The notes beneath the pieces are model-generated. The model saw only the letters and a list, made by a program, of their open reading frames with translations. It was not told the DNA's origin and searched no databases. Below, in pieces: positions 17,620 through 28,147 of a stretch of 64,000 nucleotides of DNA (position 1 is its first letter; every line of letters begins with the position of its first letter). The stretch lies in the NCBI GenBank assembly GCA_964022665.1, contig CAXIDF010000002.1, positions 1 to 64,000 of the forward strand, in the 5' to 3' direction. The stretch comes from Haliea sp964022665 (GTDB lineage Bacteria > Pseudomonadota > Gammaproteobacteria > Pseudomonadales > Halieaceae). Made by a program: the position numbers and the translations under genes.

Positions 17620-18815
17620 ATGAGCGGAGTGATCCGCTCGATGTCGCTACGGTAGGCACGGTACCAGCTGCCTACGATGCGCTGGTGGCCGCGCTCTATC
17701 GCGGGCCGCTGGAAAATCCGCCTTGGTCATCGGCTCTGCCCCTGCTGCGCGAACTGATCGATTGCCAGGTCGTGTCGCTGGTGTTGCGTCCTCCGGCAGA
17801 GGATGACCGTGGCGTGATTCTCAACAGCGTGCGGCCAGCAGCAGAGCTGGGGGCAGCAAAAGCCCTGTCGGACCCCGCCGACTGGGAGGTCACGGCCTAC
17901 CGCGAACAGTTCTTCGCGCTGGACCCCTTCGTCAACCTGCCCCCGGACCGGGTGGTGGCACTGGAGGACATTCTCAGCGATGCGGAACTGGTCGCCTCGG
18001 AGTATTACGAGCAGTACCTGGAGTCTGCCGGCCTGTTCCGCATACTCGGCCTGGACACCGTTGAGCCCGGTGGCATGCTCGCCCGCCTGCGCTTCTCGCG
18101 GCGCCACGAGGAAGCGTCGTTCAGTGCCGATGAGCGCGCGGTTCTGGCCCGTATTGCCCCTCACCTGCGCCTCTCCATCCAGCTCTACGCCACGCTCGGG
18201 CGCACCGCTTCAGAGCGCAACCTGTATGCCGGGGCCGTCGAGCAGCTGGCGGTGGCCACGATCATCCTCGATGAACAGGGGCGCGTGCTGAGCGCCAACA
18301 CCATCGCGCGGGCGCTGCTGGAGGATGACAACGGGCTCAGCATACGTGGACAACACCTGGTCGTTGAGAATCGGGACAAGAACCGCGAGTTGCAAACCGC
18401 GCTGGAGACCATAATCAAGGCGCTGCATCGCGGCGAGGCCTCGGTGATTCGCGCACTGCGGGTGCCGCGTGGCGGCGAACGGGCACAGCTGGGCCTGGTT
18501 CTGCGCCCGGTCCCGGTTTCCGAGTGGGGTGAGGGCCAGTCCAGCCCCTGTGTCGCCGTTTTCATTTCCGACCCGGACCTCAACGAACCGAGCTCCCAGG
18601 GCACGCTGGGGCAACTGTTCGACCTGACGCCGGCCGAGGCCAACCTCGCCATTCTCCTGTCTCGCGGGCTCAGCCTCGCCGAAGTATCGGAGGCACAGAA
18701 TATCTCTCAGCACACCGCGCGCGCCCAGCTCAAGTCCATCTTCGCCAAAACCGGCGTCTCGAGGCAGGCGGAGCTGGTGCGGCTGGTGCTCAAAAGCGTG
18801 GCATCACTGGGCTAG
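17616..18815 (+). CDS. LuxR-family helix-turn-helix regulator
   Basis: A 399-residue transcription factor. The C-terminal ~60 residues form a LuxR/GerE DNA-binding domain (FDLTPAEANLAILLSRG, then SQHTARAQLKSIFAKTG). The long N-terminal part has no receiver aspartate pattern and no acyl-homoserine-lactone signature that I can recognise; a PAS-like segment (ATIILDEQGRVLSAN) sits near residues 209-223. Its ATG overlaps the stop of the DUF1631-GGDEF-EAL gene. Ligand and targets are unknown. Confidence 0.8.
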   Translation: MNERSDPLDVATVGTVPAAYDALVAALYRGPLENPPWSSALPLLRELIDCQVVSLVLRPPAEDDRGVILNSVRPAAELGAAKALSDPADWEVTAYREQFFALDPFVNLPPDRVVALEDILSDAELVASEYYEQYLESAGLFRILGLDTVEPGGMLARLRFSRRHEEASFSADERAVLARIAPHLRLSIQLYATLGRTASERNLYAGAVEQLAVATIILDEQGRVLSANTIARALLEDDNGLSIRGQHLVVENRDKNRELQTALETIIKALHRGEASVIRALRVPRGGERAQLGLVLRPVPVSEWGEGQSSPCVAVFISDPDLNEPSSQGTLGQLFDLTPAEANLAILLSRGLSLAEVSEAQNISQHTARAQLKSIFAKTGVSRQAELVRLVLKSVASLG

Positions 18816-18841
18816 AAAGCGCCCAGCAGCACCTACAGAGG

Positions 18842-18870
18842 TTCAGTAGCCCTCGCAAATGCACTATACT
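18842..18870 (+). promoter_or_regulatory. Candidate promoter for anr
   Basis: TATACT at 18865-18870 with a weak -35-like TTCAGT at 18842-18847 (17-base spacer), 28 bases before the ATG. Confidence 0.4.
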
Positions 18871-18897
18871 GCCCGCCACAAACCAGGGGAGTTCCGC

Positions 18898-19656
18898 ATG
18901 TCCATGCGCCTGCAAGATGTCAGTGAAGCCGCGCCGTTGCGCTCGTGTACCCACGAGTACAAGGTCAATTGCGAAACCTGCCGCCTGAGCCGTATCTGCC
19001 TGCCGCTGGCCATCAACCACCAGGACCTCGAACAGCTGGAAAGCATCATCCAGCGCAGCAAGCCCCTGCAGCGAAACGAGCTGCTCTACCACGAGGGCAC
19101 GCCGTTTCAGTCCATCTATGCCGTGCGCTCCGGCGCCGTGAAAGGCTACCGCACCACCAGCGATGGTCGCGAACAGGTGACCGGCTTCTATTTCCCGGGC
19201 GAAATCCTCGGCATGGACGGCATCAGCAACAACAGCCACGCCTCCTCGGCACGGGCACTCGAAACCTCCGCTATCTGCGCCATACCGTTTGATTCACTGG
19301 AGCGCCTGAGCGCCTCCATGCCCAGCCTGCAGCGTCACCTGTTTCAGCTCATGAGCCGGGAAATCACCGACGATCAGTTGCTTATCACGCTGCTCAGCAA
19401 GAATTCCGCCGACGAGCGCGTCGCCACCCTGCTCCTCAGCATCGCCAACCGCAACGCGCGGCGCAACCTGAGCGCGAGCCAGTTCCGCCTGCCCATGTCC
19501 CGCGTGGATATCGGCAATTATCTCGGCCTGACCGTGGAAACGATCAGTCGGGTATTCAGCCGGATGCAGAAAACCGGCATGCTGCGGGTGGACAACAAGG
19601 AAATCGAGATCCTGGATCAGGAAGCTCTGCAGCAGGCCGCCAATCTCGCGGCCTGA
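18898..19656 (+). CDS. anr: Anr/Fnr-type oxygen-sensing regulator
   Basis: A 252-residue CRP/FNR-family activator that senses oxygen with a 4Fe-4S cluster. Cluster ligands are Cys25, Cys28 and Cys34 (C-x2-C-x5-C) and Cys127; Cys17 is an extra N-terminal Cys. The recognition helix carries the FNR pattern VETISRVF (E, S and R contacts), so it should bind TTGAT-N4-ATCAA sites. ATG 18898 follows AGGGGAG at good spacing; the frame extends upstream without a better start. It lies directly before the cbb3 locus, whose leader contains a matching site. Confidence 0.92.
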   Translation: MSMRLQDVSEAAPLRSCTHEYKVNCETCRLSRICLPLAINHQDLEQLESIIQRSKPLQRNELLYHEGTPFQSIYAVRSGAVKGYRTTSDGREQVTGFYFPGEILGMDGISNNSHASSARALETSAICAIPFDSLERLSASMPSLQRHLFQLMSREITDDQLLITLLSKNSADERVATLLLSIANRNARRNLSASQFRLPMSRVDIGNYLGLTVETISRVFSRMQKTGMLRVDNKEIEILDQEALQQAANLAA

Positions 19657-19663
19657 CACACCC

Positions 19664-19686
19664 CGGTGGCCTCAGTCCACCGCTTC
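19664..19686 (+). terminator. Possible weak terminator after anr
   Basis: Inverted repeat CGGTGG (19664-19669) / CCACCG (19677-19682) with a 7-base loop, followed only by the mildly T-rich CTTC before the FNR box. Some read-through into the oxidase genes is likely. Confidence 0.35.
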
Positions 19687-19735
19687 TTGATCTGTATCAT
19701 GGCCGTGTAACAGCGTCCGGGTACACTTCGTCTGT
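19687..19735 (+). promoter_or_regulatory. FNR/Anr box and class II promoter for the cco locus
   Basis: TTGATCTGTATCAT (19687-19700) matches the FNR consensus TTGAT-N4-ATCAA at 9 of 10 fixed positions. A -10-like TACACT lies at 19722-19727, so transcription would begin near 19734-19735 and the box would be centred at about -41.5, the standard class II activator position. Low-oxygen activation by the adjacent Anr is the direct inference. Confidence 0.8.
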
Positions 19736-19773
19736 GCCCGGCACCAGTTAATTTTTGGGGAGAACAACAACAC

Positions 19774-20376
19774 ATGATCCAGCACACGATCGGTCTATTG
19801 ACCAAACCCGGCGCCCAGTGGCGCAGCGTTGCCAGCCTGCCATCAAGCAGCCTGAACATTCTGGTGCTGTACCCTTGGGTGCTTGCGCTGATTCCGGCGG
19901 TAGCCTGGTATTTCGGCACCACCGACGTCGGCTGGACGGTGGGCAACGGTCCGGCCATACGGTTGACCTACGACAGTGCCCTGCAGCTGTGCATCCTGTT
20001 CTACTTCGCCATGGTCGGCTGCGTCACCGCGGTGGGTTACTTCATCCACTGGATGGCGGGTACCTACGGGGCCGAGACGTCCTTCGCCAAAGGCGTTGCC
20101 ATCGCCGGCCTGACTGTCACGCCGATGTTCGTGTTTGGCATTGCCGGCTTCTATCCGCTGCTCTGGGTCGACCTGCTGATCGGCGTGGTGGCAGTGAGCT
20201 GGTCGGTGTACCTGCTGTATCTGGGCATCCCGATCATGATGAATATTCCGGAGGAGCGGGGCTTCCTGTTCTCCACCGCCGTGATCGGGGTCGGCCTCGT
20301 TATTCTGGTGTCCCTGCTGGTCACCACGGTGTTCCTCTGGGATCTCGGCGCCGGGCCAGCATTTACCGATGTGTAA
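19774..20376 (+). CDS. Yip1-family membrane protein
   Basis: A 200-residue integral membrane protein with about five hydrophobic segments (roughly 28-45, 70-92, 107-124, 130-150, 165-188) and the Yip1-domain pattern beginning IGLLTKPGAQWRSVA. Bacterial Yip1 proteins have no settled role. It is the first gene after the FNR-type promoter and only 54 bases before ccoN, so it should be induced at low oxygen with the oxidase; a part in assembling or supporting cbb3 oxidase is possible but unproven. Confidence 0.75.
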   Translation: MIQHTIGLLTKPGAQWRSVASLPSSSLNILVLYPWVLALIPAVAWYFGTTDVGWTVGNGPAIRLTYDSALQLCILFYFAMVGCVTAVGYFIHWMAGTYGAETSFAKGVAIAGLTVTPMFVFGIAGFYPLLWVDLLIGVVAVSWSVYLLYLGIPIMMNIPEERGFLFSTAVIGVGLVILVSLLVTTVFLWDLGAGPAFTDV

Positions 20377-20430
20377 AGGCATCTATCGAACGGGCGATCT
20401 GCCTGACATTTCTGACAGTGGAAACAAGAC

Positions 20431-21879
20431 ATGAGTGAACTCAACGCTGCACTGGAGCACTCGACCTACAACTACAAGGTCGTTCGCCAGTTTGCCATCA
20501 TGACGGTCGTGTGGGGTATCGTGGGGATGCTGGTTGGCGTCCTTATCGCCGCCCAGCTCGCCTTCCCCATCCTCAACTTTGACCTGCCCTGGACCAGTTT
20601 CGGGCGCCTGCGTCCGCTGCACACCAACGCGGTGATTTTCGCGTTCGGGGGCAGCGCGCTGTTTGCGACCTCGTATTATGTGGTGCAGCGCACCACCCAG
20701 GTGCGGCTGATTTCCGACAAGCTGGCGGCCTTCACGTTCTGGGGTTGGCAGGCGGTGATCGTGCTGGCGGCCATCACCCTGCCCCTGGGCATGAACTCCT
20801 CCAAGGAGTACGCGGAGCTTGAGTGGCCCATCGACCTGCTGATTGCGGTGGTCTGGGTGAGCTATGCCATCGTGTTCTTCGGCACCATCGCCAAACGTAA
20901 GGTGAGCCACATCTACGTTGCCAACTGGTTCTTCGGTGGTTTCATCCTCACGGTTGCCGTGCTCCACATCATCAACAGTGCGGCTATTCCGGTAGGCCTG
21001 ACCAAGTCCTACTCGGCCTATTCCGGCACCGTGGACGCCATGGTGCAGTGGTGGTACGGCCACAACGCGGTCGGATTTTTCCTCACCGCCGGCTTCCTGG
21101 GCATGATGTACTACTTCGTGCCCAAGCAGGCGGAGCGCCCCGTCTACTCCTACCGCCTCAGCATCGTGCACTTCTGGGCCCTGGTTGCCGTGTACATCTG
21201 GGCCGGCCCGCACCACCTGCACTACACCGCCCTGCCCGACTGGGCACAGAGCCTCGGCATGGTCATGTCCATCATTCTGCTCGCACCTTCCTGGGGCGGC
21301 ATGATCAACGGCATGATGACCCTGTCCGGCGCGTGGCACAAACTGCGCACCGACCCCATCCTGCGCTTCATGGTAGTCAGCCTGTCCTTCTACGGCATGT
21401 CCACCTTTGAAGGCCCGATGATGTCGATCAAGACGGTCAACGCGCTCTCTCACTACACGGACTGGACCATCGGCCACGTGCACTCCGGTGCCCTGGGCTG
21501 GGTTGCCATGATCTCCATTGGCTGTATCTACCACCTGATTCCTGTGCTGTTCGGTAAAGAGCGCATGTACAGCACATCGTTGATCAACACCCACTTCTGG
21601 ATGTCGACCATTGGCACGGTGCTGTACATCGCGTCCATGTGGGTGAATGGCATTCTGCAGGGCCTGATGTGGCGCGCCTACAACGATGACGGCACGCTCA
21701 CCTACACCTTTGTCGAGTCGGTTGCTGCCAGCTACCCCGGGTACCTTGTTCGCCTCGCGGGTGGTGCCATCTTCTTCGGCGGTATGTTGATCATGGCCTA
21801 CAACGTCTACATGACCACGCGCAAGGATGTCGCCGCACAGCCCCTGCCCGCTGGTGCCGCACAGGGGAGTCACGCATGA
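20431..21879 (+). CDS. ccoN: CcoN, cbb3 cytochrome oxidase subunit I
   Basis: Catalytic subunit (482 residues, about 12 membrane helices) that reduces oxygen to water at a heme b3/CuB centre with high affinity. Diagnostic segments are RLRPLHTNAVIFAF, WWYGHNAVGFFLTAGF, WAGPHHLHYTALPDW and the TIGHVHSGALGW helix, together giving the heme and CuB histidines. It lies in the Anr-controlled locus and overlaps ccoO by 4 bases (ATGA). Confidence 0.97.
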   Translation: MSELNAALEHSTYNYKVVRQFAIMTVVWGIVGMLVGVLIAAQLAFPILNFDLPWTSFGRLRPLHTNAVIFAFGGSALFATSYYVVQRTTQVRLISDKLAAFTFWGWQAVIVLAAITLPLGMNSSKEYAELEWPIDLLIAVVWVSYAIVFFGTIAKRKVSHIYVANWFFGGFILTVAVLHIINSAAIPVGLTKSYSAYSGTVDAMVQWWYGHNAVGFFLTAGFLGMMYYFVPKQAERPVYSYRLSIVHFWALVAVYIWAGPHHLHYTALPDWAQSLGMVMSIILLAPSWGGMINGMMTLSGAWHKLRTDPILRFMVVSLSFYGMSTFEGPMMSIKTVNALSHYTDWTIGHVHSGALGWVAMISIGCIYHLIPVLFGKERMYSTSLINTHFWMSTIGTVLYIASMWVNGILQGLMWRAYNDDGTLTYTFVESVAASYPGYLVRLAGGAIFFGGMLIMAYNVYMTTRKDVAAQPLPAGAAQGSHA

Positions 21880-22484
21880 AGCACGAAGTCGTAGAGAAGA
21901 ACGTCGGCCTGATGATGATCCTGATCATCGTGGCCATCAGCTTCGGCACCCTGGTCGAGTTGGTGCCGCTGATGTTCATCAAGCAGACCAACGAACCCAT
22001 TGCCGGCCTCAAGCCACTGCCGGCCCTGGAGCTCGAGGGGCGCGATATCTACATTCGCGAGGGCTGCAACAACTGCCACTCGCAGATGATTCGCCCGCTG
22101 CGTGCGGAAACAGAACGCTACGGGCACTATTCTGTCGCCGGTGAATTCGTGTACGACCACCCGTTCCTCTGGGGTTCCAAGCGCACCGGCCCGGACCTGG
22201 CCCGTGTCGGCCAGCGCTACAGCGACGATTGGCACCGCGCGCACTTCTACAACCCGCGCGACGTGGTTCCGGAGTCCAACATGCCCGCCTACCCCTGGCT
22301 GTTCGAACGTGAACTCAGCGGTGAAACCACCGGCAACAAGATGAGTGCACTGCGGACGGTGGGTGTGCCCTACACCGACGAGGATATCGCCGGTGCGGAG
22401 GCCGCGGTTGCGGGCAAGCTGGAGATCGATGCGCTGATTGCCTATGTGCAACAGCTCGGCACCCTGCTGCAAACGAGGCGCTAG
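21876..22484 (+). CDS. ccoO: CcoO, mono-heme cytochrome c subunit
   Basis: Membrane-anchored 202-residue cytochrome c subunit that passes electrons from CcoP to CcoN. One N-terminal membrane helix (~12-36) precedes the heme site Cys64-x2-Cys67-His68 (CNNCH). The later PESNMPAYPWL holds the likely axial Met. Its start overlaps the ccoN stop. Confidence 0.96.
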   Translation: MKHEVVEKNVGLMMILIIVAISFGTLVELVPLMFIKQTNEPIAGLKPLPALELEGRDIYIREGCNNCHSQMIRPLRAETERYGHYSVAGEFVYDHPFLWGSKRTGPDLARVGQRYSDDWHRAHFYNPRDVVPESNMPAYPWLFERELSGETTGNKMSALRTVGVPYTDEDIAGAEAAVAGKLEIDALIAYVQQLGTLLQTRR

Positions 22485-22489
22485 AGACT

Positions 22490-22669
22490 ATGGATATCAA
22501 CGACCTTCGAGGTCTTAGCACTGCCCTGCTGCTATTCGCTTTTGTCGGCCTGTGTATCTGGGCCTGGAGCAGCAAGCGCAAGAAATCTTTTGACGAGGCC
22601 GCCAACCTGCCCTTCGCAGATGAGGAACTGAGTCAACGTAGCAAGCAGGAGGAAGCAAGGAATGGCTAG
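22490..22669 (+). CDS. ccoQ: CcoQ, small cbb3 oxidase subunit
   Basis: A 59-residue single-pass protein: MDINDLRGLSTALLLF, a membrane helix to about residue 26, then the basic stop-transfer SSKRKKSFDEAANLPF that is typical of CcoQ/FixQ. It stabilises the assembled oxidase. ATG 22490 lies 5 bases after the ccoO stop, and its end overlaps the ccoP start by 8 bases. Confidence 0.93.
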   Translation: MDINDLRGLSTALLLFAFVGLCIWAWSSKRKKSFDEAANLPFADEELSQRSKQEEARNG

Positions 22670-23540
22670 TTTCTGGCACTGGTGGATCATCATCCTGACC
22701 ACCGTCACCATCGTCGGCATTACCTGGATCCTGCTTGCCAACCGCAAGCGCGGCGAAGGCACCACGGAGCAGACCACGGGGCACGCCCACGATGGCATCG
22801 AGGAGTACGATAACCCGCTCCCCGCCTGGTGGTTCTACATGTTCGTCATTACCATCGTCTGGGCTATCGGCTACCTGATCGTCTACCCGGGCATGGGCAA
22901 TTACCCCGGGTTGATCGGCTGGACCCAGCTGGAACAGCACCGCGAGGAAGTCGCCGCGGCAGACGAGCGCTACAGCGAGATACGCAGCCGCTACCTGGCT
23001 ATGTCCGTCGAGGAAATCGCCGAGGACCCGGCCGTGGTGAAAATGGGCATGCGCCTGTTCGGCAACAACTGTGCCCAGTGTCATGGTGCGGATGGCAAGG
23101 GTCGCTACGGCTTCCCCAACCTCACCGACGACGACTGGCTGTGGGGCGGCTCTCCAGACGCCATCAAGACTGCACTCCTGCAGGGCCGCCGCGCCGCCAT
23201 GCCAGCCTGGGCCAGTGTCCTCGGTGATGACGGTATCGCCGAAGCCACGGAGTACATCGTGTCGCTGAACGGCCGCACGGTCGATCCCGAGCTGGCTGCC
23301 GCTGGTGAGAAGCACTACCAGATGTACTGTGCGGCCTGCCACGGACCTGAGGCGAAAGGCAACGCTGTCTTCGGCGCGCCCAACCTGACCAACGGCATAT
23401 GGCTCTACGGTGGCACTCGCGAGCAGATCGCACACTCCTTGCGCGCAGGTCGGAATGGCGTCATGCCAGCCTTCGGCGACAGCCTCACCGAGGACAAGAT
23501 TCACATCCTCACAGCCTACGTGTACAGCCTCAGCAATTGA
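22662..23540 (+). CDS. ccoP: CcoP, di-heme cytochrome c subunit
   Basis: A 292-residue electron-entry subunit with two N-terminal membrane helices (~6-26 and 56-75) and two periplasmic cytochrome c domains whose heme sites are Cys137-x2-Cys140-His141 and Cys223-x2-Cys226-His227. Last gene of the structural set; 73 bases separate it from ccoG. Confidence 0.97.
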   Translation: MASFWHWWIIILTTVTIVGITWILLANRKRGEGTTEQTTGHAHDGIEEYDNPLPAWWFYMFVITIVWAIGYLIVYPGMGNYPGLIGWTQLEQHREEVAAADERYSEIRSRYLAMSVEEIAEDPAVVKMGMRLFGNNCAQCHGADGKGRYGFPNLTDDDWLWGGSPDAIKTALLQGRRAAMPAWASVLGDDGIAEATEYIVSLNGRTVDPELAAAGEKHYQMYCAACHGPEAKGNAVFGAPNLTNGIWLYGGTREQIAHSLRAGRNGVMPAFGDSLTEDKIHILTAYVYSLSN

Positions 23541-23613
23541 TCGGCCCCGCCGGCCTTCCGCCCGGAAGGCCGGCATCACGACGCCCAGCGTCCCCTATCC
23601 TCGGTAATCCAGC

Positions 23614-25019
<1,406 letters not shown>

Positions 25020-25023
<4 letters not shown>

Positions 25024-25532
25024 ACAGACCGCGGCTGGCCGATGACGACATCCACCCCTGGTATCGCCAGTTCTGGCCCTGGTTCCTGATCGCCCTACCT
25101 GCCAGCGTGGTCGTGATCAGCATGCACCTGATCTACACCGCCTACAATCACGCCGATGACCTGGTGGTGGATGAGTACTACAAGGTCGGCCTGGCGATCA
25201 ACCAGCAGTTGGACCGGCAGGAGAAGGCGCGTGCGCTGGGCATTGCAGCGCGCCTGATGCTGACGCCGGGACAGGTGACTGTGCACGTGTCCGAGGGCGC
25301 GATTGCGGATGCATCCCTGGAGCTGGTGCTGTCGCACCCGATTGAGTCGGACCGGGACTTCGCGGTTGACCTGCAGCGGGTGGGTCCGGGCGTGTACAAC
25401 AGTGCCCTGCCAGCCCCGGTTGCCGAACGCTGGCACTGGATTCTGCGCGATGGCGCAGAGGGCGCCTGGCGCCTTGATGGCGTGATAGGCGCCGCAGATC
25501 TCCTGCAGCAGGGCGTACAGGATACGCCGTGA
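25020..25532 (+). CDS. ccoH: CcoH/FixH, cbb3 assembly protein
   Basis: A 170-residue protein with one N-terminal membrane helix (~20-42) preceded by the family HPWYRQFWPW segment and followed by VDEYYKVGLAINQ, then a periplasmic beta domain ending in a Trp-rich motif. FixH proteins stay with the oxidase during maturation. Its start overlaps the ccoG stop (ATGA). Confidence 0.93.
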
Positions 25533-25539
25533 ACCTGTG

Positions 25540-27951
25540 ATGACGGGCGTACAACCCTGCTTCCACTGCGGCGAACCGGTACCGCCGGGCAGCCACTTCG
25601 CGGTGGACATAGACGGTATCAGCCAACCCATGTGTTGCCCGGGATGCCGCGCCGTTGCCAGCCTCATCGCCGACAGTGGCATGGGCAGCTTCTACCGACA
25701 GCGCACCGCCTACAGCGAGAAACCAGCAAACGATGCGCCGCTGGCGACACCGGACGAGTACCTCCTGTATGACGACCCCACCCTGCGCGCGCAATATTGC
25801 CGGCGCGAAAGCACGGCAAGCGAGCACGCCAGCCTGTTGCTGGGCGGGGTCACCTGTGCTGCCTGCACTTGGCTTATTGAACAGACACTGCTGCGTGAGA
25901 CCGGCGTGCAGGACGCCCAGGTCAACCTGCAACAACAGCGCCTGAGTGTGCGCTACGACCCGCAGCAACTACAGCCAAGCCGTGTATTTGCCCTGCTGGA
26001 GTCCCTCGGCTACAGTGCGCGCCCCTTCCAGGCCAGTGCCCAACGGGAACAACTGGAACAGGATTACCGCACCGACCTGCGCCGGGTAGCGGTTGCCGGG
26101 ATCGGCATGATGCAGGTGGGCATGTTCGGCATCGCCCTGCATGCGGGTGACCTGCAGGGCATTGCCACGGAACACCAGACCCTGCTGCGCACGGTGAGCC
26201 TGCTGGTTGCCAGTTTTGTGGTTGCCTATTCCGCGAAGCCCTTCTTCGTTACCGCCTGGCGGCACCTGCGCCAGGGCGCCCTGGTCATGGACCTGCCCGT
26301 TGCCCTTGCGATCGGGCTGGCCTTCATCGCCAGCGTCTGGGCGACCGTGACCGGTTCCGGCGAGGTCTATTTCGATTCCGTGGTGATGTTCACGTTTTTT
26401 CTGCTTCTGGGGCGCTTTTTCGAAAAGCGGGTGCGACGCCGTCATACCATCGCCTGTCGCGACGCCGAGAGTCATCTCCCGCTTGCCGTGCTCGTACAAC
26501 AGACAGACGGGCACTGGCGGCGCCAATCCCGGCGCCAGGTCCAGCCCGGCGACACAGTGCGGGTGCGCGCAGGCGAAGTCATCGCCGTGGACGGCACGGT
26601 TGCCACCGGCAGCAGCGCCGTCCGTGAGGACACCTTCAACGGCGAGCATGTACCGCGCACCGTGGCGCCGGGCGATGCCGTGTTCGCCGGTACTCTAAAC
26701 CTTGAAGGCAGCATTGACCTGCGCGTCGACCAGCTCTATGAAAACAGCCGTCTGGCGGCGCTACAAAACAGTGTAGACCGGGCACAACGGGCCAAGCCGG
26801 CACTCGCCCGTATGGCCGACCGCCTCTCCGCCTGGTTCGTCGGCGCCATCCTCATCATCACCGCCCTGACCGGGCTGGTGTGGAGCCAGATTGCACCCGA
26901 CCAGGTGCTGTGGATATGTCTGGCGGTGCTGGTGGTCAGCTGTCCCTGCGCCCTGGCGCTGGCCACACCCGCAGCGCTGACAGCGGCGGCCAGTGCGTTG
27001 CGCGCGCAGGGCGTCATTGTGCACGGCGAAAACGCCATCGAGGCACTCGCCCACGCACAGCGCGTCGTCTTCGACAAAACCGGTACGCTGACCCAGGGCA
27101 AGCTGCGCCTGGAGACCGTGAGCGCCTGCGGGGAAGTCGATGAGGCGTTCCTGACCGGGCTGGCAACGGCACTGCAGCAACATTCCAATCACCCAATCGC
27201 CCACGCCTTTACCGGCACGGCAAGCACAGGCATCAGCGAGCCCACGTACATCACCGGCGCCGGCATCGAGGCGAGCTGGAACGGCCAGCGCTACCGCATG
27301 GGCAGTGAGCGTTTCTGCCGCGAGCTCGCCCCCACCTTGCCCAATGCACCAAACAATGCACTCTATTGGGTGGCGCTCTGCAGCAGCGACCAGCCGCTGG
27401 CTTGGTTCGGGCTTTCCGATCCGCTGCGGCCCGAGGCCGCCGAGGTGGTTGCTGCTGCGCGCAGCGCGGGCATGTCACTGGCGCTCCTCACCGGCGACAG
27501 CTCCAGCGCAGGGGCCCGGCTGGGCCGTGAGCTGGGGTTCGATTTCGTTGGCACCGGGCTCTCGCCCGAGGACAAGATGCAGCAGGTGCGCGCCTGGCAG
27601 GAGGCGGGCGAGGTGGTGATGGCAGTCGGTGACGGGCTCAACGATGCCCCCCTCCTCGGCCTCGCGAATGCCTCGTTTGCCGTTGCCAGCGCCACCGACC
27701 TGGCCCGGGCGCAGGCCGATTTCGTGGTTGATGACGACAACCTCAACGCCGTCATCCGCAGCCTCGCCAAGGCACGCCAGTGCGTGGGCATTATCCGCCA
27801 GAATTTTGTCTGGGCTCTGAGCTACAATGGCCTTGGCATACCCCTCGCCGCACTCGGCTATATTCCACCCTGGGCGGCGGCCCTGGGCATGTCATTCAGC
27901 TCATTGATTGTGGTCATGAACTCGCTGCGCCTGAATCGGGTGCAGCGCTGA
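25540..27951 (+). CDS. ccoI: CcoI/FixI, copper-exporting P-type ATPase
   Basis: Heavy-metal P-type ATPase of about 803 residues that supplies copper for CcoN. An N-terminal Cys-rich segment (CFHCGE, CCPGC) is followed by a metal-binding domain with CAAC near 105-108, the membrane CPC motif (~468-470), the phosphorylation site DKTGT (~511-515) and GDGLNDAP. It begins 7 bases after ccoH; GTG 25537 is an equally possible start one codon earlier. Confidence 0.95.
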   Translation: MTGVQPCFHCGEPVPPGSHFAVDIDGISQPMCCPGCRAVASLIADSGMGSFYRQRTAYSEKPANDAPLATPDEYLLYDDPTLRAQYCRRESTASEHASLLLGGVTCAACTWLIEQTLLRETGVQDAQVNLQQQRLSVRYDPQQLQPSRVFALLESLGYSARPFQASAQREQLEQDYRTDLRRVAVAGIGMMQVGMFGIALHAGDLQGIATEHQTLLRTVSLLVASFVVAYSAKPFFVTAWRHLRQGALVMDLPVALAIGLAFIASVWATVTGSGEVYFDSVVMFTFFLLLGRFFEKRVRRRHTIACRDAESHLPLAVLVQQTDGHWRRQSRRQVQPGDTVRVRAGEVIAVDGTVATGSSAVREDTFNGEHVPRTVAPGDAVFAGTLNLEGSIDLRVDQLYENSRLAALQNSVDRAQRAKPALARMADRLSAWFVGAILIITALTGLVWSQIAPDQVLWICLAVLVVSCPCALALATPAALTAAASALRAQGVIVHGENAIEALAHAQRVVFDKTGTLTQGKLRLETVSACGEVDEAFLTGLATALQQHSNHPIAHAFTGTASTGISEPTYITGAGIEASWNGQRYRMGSERFCRELAPTLPNAPNNALYWVALCSSDQPLAWFGLSDPLRPEAAEVVAAARSAGMSLALLTGDSSSAGARLGRELGFDFVGTGLSPEDKMQQVRAWQEAGEVVMAVGDGLNDAPLLGLANASFAVASATDLARAQADFVVDDDNLNAVIRSLAKARQCVGIIRQNFVWALSYNGLGIPLAALGYIPPWAAALGMSFSSLIVVMNSLRLNRVQR

Positions 27952-27964
27952 GGTAGCAGCACCG

Positions 27965-28147
27965 ATGGAAAGCCTGTATCTCCTGATACCCATTGCCCTG
28001 GTGTTCTGTGTCATCGTCATTCGCCTGCTGATCTGGGCTATCGACAGCGGCCAGTATGAGGACCTGGACAAGGAGGCATCGCGTATCCTCATGGACGAAG
28101 AGCACAACAGCAACCGGGAGGAACCCGATGATCGCGGAACTCGGTAG
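27965..28147 (+). CDS. ccoS: CcoS, cbb3 oxidase assembly protein
   Basis: A 60-residue protein with an N-terminal helix (ESLYLLIPIALVFCVIVI) and the family segment WAIDSGQYEDLDKEASRIL. CcoS is needed to insert heme b and copper into CcoN. Its end overlaps the next gene by 20 bases. Confidence 0.93.
   Translation: MESLYLLIPIALVFCVIVIRLLIWAIDSGQYEDLDKEASRILMDEEHNSNREEPDDRGTR

Noticed and set aside
20383..21873. 496-codon open frame antisense to ccoN
   Set aside because: Its translation is His/Gly/Asp-rich without any domain; it is a by-product of GC-rich codon use in the real oxidase gene.
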